Origin: Lacisediminihabitans sp046156175
GTDB taxonomy: Bacteria; Actinomycetota; Actinomycetes; Actinomycetales; Microbacteriaceae
Reading direction: 5' to 3'
Assembly (NCBI RefSeq): GCF_046156175.1
Contig: NZ_JAYLVL010000001.1
Location: 558,001 to 622,000, forward strand
Length of the DNA: 64,000 nt
The translations under genes were made by a program, and so were the position numbers. Below the pieces are notes generated by a model. The model had not been told where the DNA came from and did no database searches. It was given only the letters and a program-made list of their open reading frames with translations. The number at the start of each line of letters is the position of its first letter. Position 1 is the stretch's first letter. Shown here in pieces: positions 26,824-35,546 of the stretch.

Positions 26824-28863
26824 ATGGTTGAACAGAATCCCTTCTTCGCGCCCAGCACCCTCCCCTACGGTCTTCCGCCCTTTGCGGACATCACGGATGA
26901 CCACTACCGCCCGGCCTTCGAACGCGGCTTCGAGGAGCAGCTCGCCGAGATCTCGAACATCACCCGTCGCCGCGACATGCCGACGTTCGAGAACACGATG
27001 ATCGCCCTCGAGAAGTCCGGCCAGACCCTCGAACGCGTAGCAACGGTCTTCTTCAACAAGAGTTCGGCCGACAGCACCGACTTCACCAACGATCTCGAAG
27101 AAGAGATCGCTCCCCTGCTCGCGGCCCACTCCGACGCCATCAAGCTGGATGCCCAGCTGTATTGGCGTATCAAGACCCTGCACGACCAACTCGACCAGCT
27201 CGATCTCGACGCCGAGTCCCGGTATCTGGTGGAGCGGTACTACGCCGAGTTCACCCTTGCCGGTGCCGGGCTCGACGAGGCCGAGAAGGCGAAGCTGCGC
27301 GAGTTCAATCAGAAGCTGTCCACCCTTACGACCCGCTTCGAGAAGAATCTCCTGGCCGACACCAACGATCTGGCCGTCGTGATCGACGATGTCGCAGACC
27401 TCGATGGCCTCGAGGCCGGCGAGATCTCCGCGGCAGCGGAGGCCGCAAAGGACCGCGGGCTCGAGGGTAAGTACCTCGTCACCCTGGTGTTGCCGACCGG
27501 TCATCCCTACCTCGATGCCCTCAGCACGCCGGCGGTGCGGGCACGGATCATGGATGCCTCCCGCGCGCGCGGCAGCCGCGGAGGTGTCAACGACAACCGC
27601 GAACTGGTGCTCGAGATCACCCGGCTGCGTGCCCAGCGGGCGAGATTGCTCGGCTTCAGCAACCACGCCGCGTACGTGACCGCCGACGAGACCGCGAAGA
27701 CCCCCGAAGCCGTCGCCGCGATGCTCGGACGACTCGCTCCCGTCGCGGCCCGCAATGCGCGCGCCGAGCAGGATGACCTGCAGCTTCAGGTGACGGATGG
27801 TGCGCCGATCACGGCCGCCGACTGGGCGTTCTACACCGAGAAGGTGCGCATCGCCAAGTACGACGTGGATACCGCGCAGATGCGTCCGTACTTCGAAGCC
27901 GAGCGGGTGCTGCACGACGGAGTGTTCTTCGCAGCGAACCAGGTCTACGGCGTCACCTTCACCGAGCGAGAAGACCTCCAGGCGTACCATCCGGACGCCC
28001 GCGTCTTCGAGGTGCACAACGAAGACGGTTCGCCCGTCGGGCTGTATGTGCTCGATCTGTACACCCGCGACTCGAAGCGCGGCGGGGCGTGGATGAACCC
28101 GCTCATCTCCCAGAATGCTCTGCTCGACCAGCCGGTGACCGTGGTGAACAACCTCAACGTGCCGAAACCCGCCGCCGGCGAGCCAACCCTGCTCACCTAC
28201 GACGAGGTGAACACCTTCTTCCACGAGTTCGGGCACGCCCTGCACGGGTTGTTCGCGCGGGTGACCTACCCCAAGTTCGCCGGCACCAACGTGTTCCGCG
28301 ACTTCGTGGAGTTCCCGAGCCAGGTCAACGAGATGTGGATGCTCTGGCCCGAGATCCTGGCGAACTACGCCGTGCACTACCAGACCGGTGAGCCGATGCC
28401 GGCGGCGTTCGTGGAGAAGATCCAGGCGTCGTCCGCCTTCAACGAGGGATTCAAGACCAGCGAGTATCTCGCCGCGGCGATGCTCGACCAGGCCTGGCAC
28501 CGGCTCTCGGCCGACGACACGGTCGACGATGTCGCCGAGTTCGAGGCCGAGGCCCTGGCCGCTGCCGGGCTCGACAACCCGGCCGTACCCACCCGGTATT
28601 CGAGCGCGTACTTCGCCCACACCTTCTCCGGCGGCTACGACGCGGGTTACTACTCCTACATCTGGAGCGAGGTGCTGGATGCCGACACCGTCGACTGGTT
28701 CACGGAGAACGGCGGTCTCACGCGGGCGAATGGCGACCGCTTCCGTGACCGGCTGCTCGGTGTCGGTGGATCGAAGGATCCGCTCGAGGCCTACCGCGAC
28801 TTCCGCGGTCGCGATGCCGTGATCGAGCCGCTGCTGAAGCGCCGGGGCCTGCTCGGCGCCTGA
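26824..28863 (+). CDS. M3 family metallopeptidase, peptidyl-dipeptidase Dcp type
   Basis: Cytoplasmic zinc peptidase of 679 aa, full length for the Dcp/oligopeptidase A group. The zinc motif H-E-F-G-H lies near residue 465, with the downstream Glu in E-F-P-S-Q near residue 498 and the substrate-pocket motif F-S-G-G-Y-D-A-G-Y-Y near residue 602. It removes C-terminal dipeptides from short peptides during peptide recycling. No signal peptide. Divergent from the ArsR-like regulator, which probably controls it. Confidence 0.93.
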   Translation: MVEQNPFFAPSTLPYGLPPFADITDDHYRPAFERGFEEQLAEISNITRRRDMPTFENTMIALEKSGQTLERVATVFFNKSSADSTDFTNDLEEEIAPLLAAHSDAIKLDAQLYWRIKTLHDQLDQLDLDAESRYLVERYYAEFTLAGAGLDEAEKAKLREFNQKLSTLTTRFEKNLLADTNDLAVVIDDVADLDGLEAGEISAAAEAAKDRGLEGKYLVTLVLPTGHPYLDALSTPAVRARIMDASRARGSRGGVNDNRELVLEITRLRAQRARLLGFSNHAAYVTADETAKTPEAVAAMLGRLAPVAARNARAEQDDLQLQVTDGAPITAADWAFYTEKVRIAKYDVDTAQMRPYFEAERVLHDGVFFAANQVYGVTFTEREDLQAYHPDARVFEVHNEDGSPVGLYVLDLYTRDSKRGGAWMNPLISQNALLDQPVTVVNNLNVPKPAAGEPTLLTYDEVNTFFHEFGHALHGLFARVTYPKFAGTNVFRDFVEFPSQVNEMWMLWPEILANYAVHYQTGEPMPAAFVEKIQASSAFNEGFKTSEYLAAAMLDQAWHRLSADDTVDDVAEFEAEALAAAGLDNPAVPTRYSSAYFAHTFSGGYDAGYYSYIWSEVLDADTVDWFTENGGLTRANGDRFRDRLLGVGGSKDPLEAYRDFRGRDAVIEPLLKRRGLLGA

Positions 28864-28890
28864 GTCGACAGCGCCTGAGTCGACAGCGCT
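28861..28890 (+). repeat. 15-bp tandem duplication across the stop codon
   Basis: TGAGTCGACAGCGC(C/T) is present twice in tandem (28861-28875 and 28876-28890). The first copy supplies the peptidase stop codon, so the duplication does not change the protein. Confidence 0.7.
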
Positions 28891-28911
28891 ACCGCGCCAC
28901 CGCGTGATACT

Positions 28912-28933
28912 CGCGCCCGAATGTGCGGGCGCG
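28912..28933. terminator. Hairpin between convergent peptidase and transporter genes
   Basis: CGCGCCCG (28912-28919) and CGGGCGCG (28926-28933) form an 8-bp GC stem with a 6-nt loop, lying between the ends of the plus-strand peptidase and the minus-strand BenE-like gene. Likely a bidirectional terminator. Confidence 0.5.
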
Positions 28934-28941
28934 GGTGTCGC

Positions 28942-30042
28942 TCACGGACGCGGTGGGGCCGCTCGTCTGCTCCAGCCCAGCCAGAGCATGACGAAGGCGC
29001 CCACCAGCAGGCCCCAAAAGGCCGATCCGACTCCCCCGACGACGATCCCGGATGCCGTCACCAGGAAGGTGAGGATCGCTGCGAGTCGGTGTGCCGCATC
29101 CTCAACCGCAGCCACGACCGCGCCGATCAGCGCACTGAGCAGCGCGAGCCCCGCGACCGCCTCGATCAGCAGGGGCGGCGACGCGGACACGAATGCCGTC
29201 GCCACCCCGGCGAGCAGCCCGAGCGCGATGTAGGTGACCCCGGCCGCGACGGGAGCGATCCAGCGTTTCGTTCTGTCCGGGGATGCTTCCGGACCGGCCG
29301 TCAGTGCCTGGGTGAGAGCCGCGAAGTTCACGGTGATCCCGCCGAAGAGCGCCCCGACGCCGGACATCACCCCCGATGAGACGAGCGCCGAGCGCACCGG
29401 CGCGCGGTAGCCGAAGTTGTTGAGGATGGCGGCGCCCGGAATGTTCTGTCCGGCCATCGTGACGATGAACAGGGGAATCGCGAGACTCACGACGACGAGT
29501 GGATCGAAGACCGGCGCCACGAAGACGAGTTGCGGCGCGAGGTGCGCGCCGGCGAGCCATCCGTCCCCCGCGGTGACCGCGAGCAGTATCCCGGCCAGCA
29601 CTATGGCCGCGGGCACCGCCCAGCGCGGGGCCAGCCGGTATAGCAGGAGCCAGACCAGGATCACCGGGATCGCGAGCAGCGGGATCGCGACGGCAGCCTT
29701 CACCGGGGCGAGGCAGAGCGGCAACAGGATGCCGGCGAGCATGGCACTGGACACCGGTCGCGGGATCCGCCCGATGAGCCTCTCCAAGGCCGGCCAGAGT
29801 CCGACCAGCACGATGAGGGCTGCCGCGACGATGAAGGCCGCGACCGCTTCGGCGAACCGCCCGGTCACGCCCGCCGTCGCGACGAGCAGAGCGGCCCCCG
29901 GAGTGCTCCAGGCGAACTTCACCGGAACGCGGTAGACGGCGCTCAGCACGATCGAGAGCAGCCCCTGCACGACACAGATCACCAGCAGGCCGGATGACGA
30001 CTGCGATTGCGTGGCACCGACGGCGGCGAGCCCGGCGAGCAC
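28942..30042 (-). CDS. BenE family benzoate/H+ symporter-like membrane protein
   Basis: Membrane protein of at least 366 aa with 10-12 hydrophobic helices, matching the BenE family of aromatic-acid/proton symporters. The first GTG is at 30042, but the frame stays open and protein-like for 23 codons further upstream (translation includes Q-P-I-I-A-G-I-V-A-A-I then S-S-S-F-A, typical of the BenE N-terminus) until a TAG at 30112-30114. That extension contains no ATG, GTG or TTG. Either a rare start codon, a lost start or a frameshift is involved. No benzoate catabolic genes are nearby, so the substrate is uncertain. Confidence 0.75.
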   Translation of the reverse strand: MLAGLAAVGATQSQSSSGLLVICVVQGLLSIVLSAVYRVPVKFAWSTPGAALLVATAGVTGRFAEAVAAFIVAAALIVLVGLWPALERLIGRIPRPVSSAMLAGILLPLCLAPVKAAVAIPLLAIPVILVWLLLYRLAPRWAVPAAIVLAGILLAVTAGDGWLAGAHLAPQLVFVAPVFDPLVVVSLAIPLFIVTMAGQNIPGAAILNNFGYRAPVRSALVSSGVMSGVGALFGGITVNFAALTQALTAGPEASPDRTKRWIAPVAAGVTYIALGLLAGVATAFVSASPPLLIEAVAGLALLSALIGAVVAAVEDAAHRLAAILTFLVTASGIVVGGVGSAFWGLLVGAFVMLWLGWSRRAAPPRP

Positions 30043-30254
30043 GATGGCGAACGAGCTCGAGAACCCGGTGATGGCGGCGACGATCCCCGCGATGATCGGC
30101 TGGACTATGGGCTATCGGGCTCTCTCGTCGGGGATGATGCCCCCAGCCTAGGGGCGCGCGGGAGCGGCCGTCCCCGGCCAATCCTGCACCTGTGGCCCGC
30201 GGGGTGGCGGGTCGGTGGCGGGTGTGCGAGACCCGGCGAGCGACCGCGATCGGA

Positions 30255-31532
30255 TCAGGCCGACTTCTCCTGGCGTGGTGCCTTGTGGTTCACGATCGTC
30301 GGCAGCGCGTTCTCGAGCACCGCCGCCTTCGTCACGATCACGCGGGCGATGTCGTCGTTCGACGGCACGTCGAACATGATCGGCCCGAGCACCTCTTCCA
30401 TGATCGAGCGCAGTCCGCGCGCACCGGTCTGGCGCAGCACGGCGAGGTCGGCGATGGCCTCGAGCGCATCCTGTTCGAAATCGAGGATCACGCCATCGAG
30501 GTCGAACATGCGCTGGTACTGGCGCACCAGGGCGTTCTTCGGCTTGGTGAGGATCTCCATCAGCGCGACCTGGTCGAGCGGCGTCACTGTCGCGACGACG
30601 GGGAGGCGGCCGATGAATTCGGGGATGAGTCCGAACTTGTGCAGGTCTTCCGGCAGCACCTCGCCGAACAGGTTCACATCGTCGCCCTTGCTGTGCAGCG
30701 GAGCGCCGAAGCCGATGCCCTTCTTGCCCGCGCGCTGGGAGATGATCTCCTCGAGCCCGGCGAATGCGCCGGCAACGATGAAGAGCACGTTGGTGGTGTC
30801 GACCTGGATGAACTCCTGGTGCGGATGCTTGCGGCCACCCTGTGGCGGAACGGAGGCGACCGTGCCCTCGAGGATCTTGAGCAGGGCCTGCTGCACGCCC
30901 TCGCCCGAGACATCCCGCGTAATGGACGGGTTCTCGGCCTTGCGGGCGATCTTGTCGATCTCGTCGATGTAGATGATGCCGGTCTCTGCGCGCTTCACGT
31001 CGTAGTCCGCGGCCTGGATCAGCTTGAGGAGGATGTTCTCCACGTCTTCGCCGACGTAGCCGGCCTCGGTCAGCGCCGTCGCATCCGCCACGGCGAAGGG
31101 CACATTGAGGCGCTTCGCGAGGGTCTGGGCCAGGTACGTCTTGCCGCAACCGGTCGGGCCGATGAGCAGGATGTTCGACTTGGCGATCTCCACATCGTCG
31201 ATCACCGCATCCGCCGAGGTGATCGTGTTGCGGGAGCGGATGCGCTTGTAGTGGTTGTAGACGGCGACCGAGAGCGCCTTCTTCGCGGCCTCTTGCCCGA
31301 TCACGTATTCCTCGAGGAAGTTGAAGATCTCGCGGGGCTTCGGAAGCTCGAACTCGCTGGAAGACTCTTCGCCGGCTTCGGCCAGGCGCTCCTCGATGAT
31401 CTCGTTGCACAGCTCGACGCACTCGTCGCAGATGTACACGCCAGGACCGGCGATCAGTTGTTGAACCTGCTTCTGGCTCTTGCCACAGAAGGAACACTTG
31501 AGCAGATCGGCACTCTCACCTATTCGAGCCAT
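30255..31532 (-). CDS. clpX: ATP-dependent Clp protease ATP-binding subunit ClpX
   Basis: AAA+ unfoldase of 425 aa that feeds tagged proteins to ClpP. An N-terminal zinc-binding domain (C13, C16, C35, C38) is followed by the AAA+ module: Walker A G-P-T-G-C-G-K-T at residues 125-132, Walker B I-I-Y-I-D-E-I-D, and the ClpP-contacting I-G-F loop (K-K-G-I-G-F-G-A). The ATG at 31532 has an AGGAGG ribosome site. The two clpP genes lie 2.4 kb away, separated by a plus-strand copper cluster. Confidence 0.97.
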   Translation of the reverse strand: MARIGESADLLKCSFCGKSQKQVQQLIAGPGVYICDECVELCNEIIEERLAEAGEESSSEFELPKPREIFNFLEEYVIGQEAAKKALSVAVYNHYKRIRSRNTITSADAVIDDVEIAKSNILLIGPTGCGKTYLAQTLAKRLNVPFAVADATALTEAGYVGEDVENILLKLIQAADYDVKRAETGIIYIDEIDKIARKAENPSITRDVSGEGVQQALLKILEGTVASVPPQGGRKHPHQEFIQVDTTNVLFIVAGAFAGLEEIISQRAGKKGIGFGAPLHSKGDDVNLFGEVLPEDLHKFGLIPEFIGRLPVVATVTPLDQVALMEILTKPKNALVRQYQRMFDLDGVILDFEQDALEAIADLAVLRQTGARGLRSIMEEVLGPIMFDVPSNDDIARVIVTKAAVLENALPTIVNHKAPRQEKSA

Positions 31533-31765
31533 GCTCGGCCTCCTCCTGGTCTCGGCCTGTGCTGTGCCCCGCTGTCTGGGACCGCAGCCCTGCAATCAGC
31601 GGGTTGTCTGACACGACCGTGGGTCAGATACAGAGCCTAACGCGAGTAGACGACACTGTTCGCACCATGACGCAATTCGGCGTCGGCGAGCCGCCTCGTT
31701 CGTGGGGGTGTCGCCCCCGATCTAGACTTGTCGGGAGCCGAACGGCAGACGGACCGGGAGCAGGA

Positions 31766-32386
31766 ATGACCACCAGATGGGCGCGATTCGCCCGAGGGTG
31801 GATCGCTGCGATCGTGTCGCTCTGTGTCGCCGCGTGCTCCCACGCCCTCGCCGGAGGAACGCTGCCGGCCACCGCCGGCCTCGCGCTGTGCCTCGCCTTC
31901 TCCGGCGCCGTCTGCGTGCTGCTCGCCGGGAAGACCCTGTCGTTGCTGCGCCTCTCGATCGCCGTCGGCCTGAGCCAACTGCTCTTCCACGGGCTCTTCA
32001 GCCTGCTGGCGGACGCTCCGCTCGGTGGGGCGGCCCCGGCCGGAGCGGGCATGCAGCACGGCGACACGATGGTGCTGCAACTCGGCTCCGCGACATCCGC
32101 GAGCCCCTCGATGAGTGCGGATGCCGACGTGGCGATGTGGATCGGTCACGCGATCGGCGCGATCGTCACCATCGCGGCCCTGAGTTCCGGCGAGCGGGCC
32201 TTCTGGGCGCTGGCGCGGCTCGCCCGACTCTGCATCTCACGAATTGTGGATGCCGTGCTGCCGGTGGAGACGCCGACCGGCATTCGATCACGCGGGGCGG
32301 CACGGGATGTCGTGGCGACTCCCCGCGCGCTCGTCTTCTCGATCCACCGGCACCGTGGACCACCGGCAGTCACAGCCACTCTCTGA
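31766..32386 (+). CDS. Membrane protein linked to copper genes, unrecognised family
   Basis: Protein of 206 aa with three or four hydrophobic segments and a basic C-terminal tail. A periplasmic-looking loop has several His and Met residues (G-M-Q-H-G-D-T-M, then M-S-A-D-A-D-V-A-M-W-I-G-H), which could bind copper. GGGAGCAGGA precedes the ATG at 31766. It is followed 106 nt later by ycnI and copC on the same strand, suggesting a shared role in copper handling; I do not recognise a named family. Confidence 0.6.
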   Translation: MTTRWARFARGWIAAIVSLCVAACSHALAGGTLPATAGLALCLAFSGAVCVLLAGKTLSLLRLSIAVGLSQLLFHGLFSLLADAPLGGAAPAGAGMQHGDTMVLQLGSATSASPSMSADADVAMWIGHAIGAIVTIAALSSGERAFWALARLARLCISRIVDAVLPVETPTGIRSRGAARDVVATPRALVFSIHRHRGPPAVTATL

Positions 32387-32492
32387 ATTTCGGCCGGGCA
32401 CAGTCCGCGCGGCCACCATTTTCGACGCCCGTTCCGAACTTCCCGTGAGCGATGCTCCGGCGGATGCGGGTGTCACAAACCCAAGGAATGAC

Positions 32493-33218
32493 ATGAACAA
32501 GAGAACCCTGATCACCGCGACCGTCGCCGTCGGCGCCGGAGCGCTTCTCGCCCTCGCCGCGCCGCTGGCCGCCAGCGCACACGTGGAAGTGACACCCAAC
32601 ACGGCCGCCGCGGGAACCTATTCGGAGATCTCGTTCCGCGTGCCGACGGAATCCGCGACCGCGACGACGACGAAGGTCGAGGTCGATATCCCGGCCGCGA
32701 CACCCTTCCCGAGTGTGAGTTACGTGGCCGTGCCCGGCTGGGACACCGAGCTGGTGACCGAGACTCTTCCGAAGCCGGTGAAGGTGGACAAGACGACGAT
32801 CACCAAGGCGGTCACCAGGGTCATCTGGACCGCGCAGCCCGGTTCGGAGATCAAGGAGAACGAGATCCGTCAGTTCACGCTGTCGGTCGGGGCCGTGCCC
32901 GACACCGGCAAGATCGTGCTCAACGCGCTGCAGACCTACAGCGACGGCTCGGTCGTCGAGTGGACCGGCACCGGTGAGAGCGCCGACCACCCCTCCCCCG
33001 TGCTCTACGTGAATGACAAGCCCGTCGAAGAGCACGATGCGGATGCCGTCTCCGCTCCCCCGGCAGCGCACGATTCGGACACCACGGCCGCGGCATCGTC
33101 GTCGTCATCGTCGTCGGGCGACACTCTCGCGCGCGTCCTCGGCATCGGTGGCCTCGTCGTCGGGGCGGTGGGCGTGGTGCTCTCCGTCGTCACCCTGCGA
33201 CGCAAGGGTACGGTCTAA
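32493..33218 (+). CDS. ycnI: YcnI-like copper-binding protein (DUF1775)
   Basis: Exported protein of 241 aa: signal peptide (cleavage after A-S-A, about residue 28), so the mature protein starts with His (H-V-E-V), as required for the mono-histidine copper site of the family. The DUF1775 domain spans about 29-170, a Ser/Asp-rich linker follows, and a C-terminal transmembrane anchor (about 213-235) ends in R-R-K. YcnI family proteins bind Cu(II) outside the membrane and act in copper trafficking. AAGGA ribosome site; copC starts 3 nt after its stop. Confidence 0.88.
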   Translation: MNKRTLITATVAVGAGALLALAAPLAASAHVEVTPNTAAAGTYSEISFRVPTESATATTTKVEVDIPAATPFPSVSYVAVPGWDTELVTETLPKPVKVDKTTITKAVTRVIWTAQPGSEIKENEIRQFTLSVGAVPDTGKIVLNALQTYSDGSVVEWTGTGESADHPSPVLYVNDKPVEEHDADAVSAPPAAHDSDTTAAASSSSSSSGDTLARVLGIGGLVVGAVGVVLSVVTLRRKGTV

Positions 33219-33221
33219 GCC

Positions 33222-33851
33222 ATGGCACGTCGCTCCCGGCTCCCCCTGGTGATGCTCGTCGCGCTCGCGGCGATGCTGGGAGCGGCGGTGCCCGTCGTCG
33301 GCGCGGTCGCCCCGGCCCAGGCACACAACTACCTGGTGTCATCCACTCCGAAGGCAGGCGAGACGCTCACCGCGCTGCCGAAGGATTTCATGATCACGAC
33401 CAACGACATCCTGCTGAACATCGACGGCAACGGCGCGGGCTTCGGCCTGCAGGTGACCGACAGCGCCGGAAAGTACTACGGCGACGGGTGCGTGAACGTC
33501 GAGGGGCCGGAGATGTCTACAGCAGCATCCCTCGGTGCAGCCGGCACCTACACCGTGACCTGGCAGGCCGTCTCTACCGATGGCCACACCGTGTCGGACA
33601 GCTATGAGTTCACGTGGCAGCCGCCCGCCGGCTTCACGCCCTCCACCGGCTCGACGACGGTGCCGGACTGCAACGGCACCGCCTCGGTGAACACCAAGCC
33701 CGCTGCGGGATCCGGCACCACCGGAGCAGCCACGGTCGACACCGGCACGTTGAGTACCGTGCTGTGGATCGGTGGCGCGTTCCTCGCGGTGGCCGCAGCG
33801 GTGATCGTCACCCTCGTGGCCACGGGTCGAAAGAAGAAGCCCAGCGCCTAG
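33222..33851 (+). CDS. copC: CopC-domain copper resistance protein, membrane anchored
   Basis: Exported protein of 209 aa. Cleavage after A-Q-A (about residue 34) leaves an N-terminal His (H-N-Y-L), the first copper ligand of the CopC brace. A second conserved His occurs in T-D-G-H-T-V near residue 127. A C-terminal anchor (about 178-202) and K-K-K tail follow; there is no fused CopD domain. Two Cys residues (G-C-V-N and D-C-N-G) could form a disulfide. Translationally linked to ycnI and ended by the strong hairpin at 33871. Confidence 0.9.
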   Translation: MARRSRLPLVMLVALAAMLGAAVPVVGAVAPAQAHNYLVSSTPKAGETLTALPKDFMITTNDILLNIDGNGAGFGLQVTDSAGKYYGDGCVNVEGPEMSTAASLGAAGTYTVTWQAVSTDGHTVSDSYEFTWQPPAGFTPSTGSTTVPDCNGTASVNTKPAAGSGTTGAATVDTGTLSTVLWIGGAFLAVAAAVIVTLVATGRKKKPSA

Positions 33852-33870
33852 CTTCACATGCGGCATACAA

Positions 33871-33900
33871 CGAAGGGCCCGGATTTCTCCGGGCCCTTCG
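33871..33900. terminator. Strong bidirectional terminator
   Basis: A perfect 13-bp stem (CGAAGGGCCCGGA and its complement) with a TTTC loop lies between copC and the convergent clpP2 gene. Confidence 0.85.
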
Positions 33901-33918
33901 TGTCGTGCGGGGCGATGC

Positions 33919-34584
33919 CTACTTGGTGATCGCCGGGATGTTCTTGCGCGAGGTCAGCACCTGGTCGACGAGGCCGTAGGCCAGCGCCTCTTCGCCGCTC
34001 AGGATGTTGTCGCGGTCGATGTCCTTGTTGACCTGCTCCATCGTGCGGTTCGAGTGACGTGACAGCGTCTCCTCGAGCCAGGAACGCATGCGAAGGATCT
34101 CGCGGGCCTGGATCTCGATGTCCGAAGCCTGGCCACGACCGGAGTCGCCCGTGGACGGCTGGTGGATCAGGATGCGGGCGTTCGGCAGCGCGAGACGCTT
34201 GCCCGGGGTTCCGGCCGCGAGGATGACCGCGGCGGCAGACGCCGCCTGGCCGAGCACCACGGTCTGGATCTGCGGTCGCACGTACTGCATCGTGTCGTAG
34301 ATGGCCGTCATCGCGGTGAACGAGCCACCGGGTGAGTTGATGTACATCACGATGTCGCGGTCGGGGTCCTGGCTCTCGAGAACGAGGAGCTGGGCCATCA
34401 CGTCATCCGCCGAGGCGTCGTCGATCTGCACGCCGAGGAAGATGATGCGGTCCTCGAACAGCTTCGCGTAGGGGTCCTGGCGCTTGTACCCGTAGGCCGT
34501 GCGCTCCTCGAAGGTCGGGAGGATGTAGCGGGCCTCGGCCGTCGGGCCAGCGAGCCCGGTCGGCATGTTGTTGTTGAATTCCAT
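33919..34584 (-). CDS. clpP2: ATP-dependent Clp protease proteolytic subunit (ClpP2 type)
   Basis: Serine protease subunit of 221 aa with an N-terminal propeptide-like extension (about residues 1-35). The catalytic triad is S116 (G-Q-A-A-S-A), H141 (I-L-I-H-Q-P) and D192. Actinobacterial ClpP is a hetero-tetradecamer of ClpP1 and ClpP2 rings, working with ClpX and ClpC. The gene follows clpP1 after 16 nt and is cotranscribed with it. Confidence 0.95.
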   Translation of the reverse strand: MEFNNNMPTGLAGPTAEARYILPTFEERTAYGYKRQDPYAKLFEDRIIFLGVQIDDASADDVMAQLLVLESQDPDRDIVMYINSPGGSFTAMTAIYDTMQYVRPQIQTVVLGQAASAAAVILAAGTPGKRLALPNARILIHQPSTGDSGRGQASDIEIQAREILRMRSWLEETLSRHSNRTMEQVNKDIDRDNILSGEEALAYGLVDQVLTSRKNIPAITK

Positions 34585-34600
34585 GTCTCTGTGCCTGTCT

Positions 34601-35200
34601 CTACTTCTTGGTAACGGACTCGTCGGTGCCGCCGCCGCCGATGACCTCGGAGGCGAACTCCCGCAGGTGGTCGACGAAGCCGTACTCCAGGGCCTGCTGG
34701 GCGGTGAACCAGTTGTCCCGGTCGCCGTCGATGATGATCTGCTCCGGGGTCTTGCCCGTCTGCTCCGCGGTGAGCTCCGCCATCCGCTTCTTCATGTCGA
34801 GGATGAGGTTGGCCTGCGTCTGGATGTCGGCCGAAGTGCCACCGAACCCACCGGACGGCTGGTGCAACAGCACTCGCGCGTTCGGGGTGATGTACCGCTT
34901 GCCCTTGGTGCCAGAGGAGAGCAGGAACTGCCCCATCGAGGCCGCCATGCCGATTCCGACAGTGACGATGTCGTTGGGCACGAACTTCATCGTGTCGTAG
35001 ATCGCCATGCCTGCGGTGATCGATCCACCGGGCGAGTTGATGTAGAGGAAGATGTCACGCTTCGGGTCTTCTGCCGCCAGCAGCAGGATCTTCGCGCAGA
35101 TCTCGTTGGCGTTGTCGTCACGCACCTCTGAGCCAAGCCAGATGATGCGGTCCTTGAGGAGTTGGTCGAAGATGCTCGAGACCAATGCCGGTTGGGCCAT
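34601..35200 (-). CDS. clpP1: ATP-dependent Clp protease proteolytic subunit (ClpP1 type)
   Basis: Serine protease subunit of 199 aa, first gene of the clpP1-clpP2 operon. The catalytic triad is S88 (G-M-A-A-S-M-G), H113 (L-L-H-Q-P-S) and D162 (D-R-D-N-W). It forms the second ring type of the mixed ClpP1P2 protease. A weak ClgR-like site lies about 70 nt upstream. Confidence 0.95.
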   Translation of the reverse strand: MAQPALVSSIFDQLLKDRIIWLGSEVRDDNANEICAKILLLAAEDPKRDIFLYINSPGGSITAGMAIYDTMKFVPNDIVTVGIGMAASMGQFLLSSGTKGKRYITPNARVLLHQPSGGFGGTSADIQTQANLILDMKKRMAELTAEQTGKTPEQIIIDGDRDNWFTAQQALEYGFVDHLREFASEVIGGGGTDESVTKK

Positions 35201-35266
35201 TGTTGCGCTCCATTTCAGTTTGTCGCTGGTGACGAATCTATCGGAGGCTCGGGGACGAAACTGCCG

Positions 35267-35283
35267 TGTTCGCCGTGGGCAGA
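35267..35283. promoter_or_regulatory. Possible ClgR-like site upstream of clpP1
   Basis: On the minus strand TGC-N5-GCG-AAC resembles the CGC-N5-GCG core bound by ClgR, the activator of clpP operons in actinobacteria; one half deviates. It lies about 70 nt before the clpP1 start. Weak match, placed mainly on position. Confidence 0.25.
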
Positions 35284-35435
35284 GCGCGCGGCGGCACCAC
35301 GGTGAGCCGCGGCGGGACAGCCGCGAGATGAGGAGTCGCGTTTCATGCTCGACCGCGGTCGGCCGGGCGACCTCGGACTCGTGCTCACCGCTCGCATCAC
35401 GTTGCGGCGATCACCCACTCCGCCCCTCCCAGAAC

Positions 35436-35506
35436 GCGCAGGACATCCGCCACGAAAACAGCCGAATGGTGAGGCGAGGCGCCGTTTCGTGGCGAAGGTC
35501 CTGCGC
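35436..35506. repeat. Long imperfect inverted repeat, terminator-like
   Basis: Two 22-bp arms (35436-35457 and 35485-35506) match at 20 positions around a 27-nt spacer. The left arm begins GCGCAGGAC and ends CGCCACGAAA. It sits about 40 bp beyond the stop of the RpiR gene, so it may terminate the phosphonate-type operon, but the arms are longer than normal for a terminator. Confidence 0.65.
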
Positions 35507-35546
35507 TTGCGGGGTTGTGGGCGGACACCGCCAGTCGCTCGGTCGG

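Larger units (their letters stand above)
35201..35546. other. Intergenic region between clpP1 and the RpiR gene
   Basis: No gene is supported on either strand. It contains the clpP1 promoter region, the weak ClgR-like site and a long imperfect inverted repeat (35436-35506) just after the stop of the RpiR-type regulator. Confidence 0.5.

Noticed and set aside
31607..31628. TCTGAC-N10-GTCAGA inverted repeat upstream of clpX
   Set aside because: Short arms and no regulator candidate; could be chance, so not listed as an operator.
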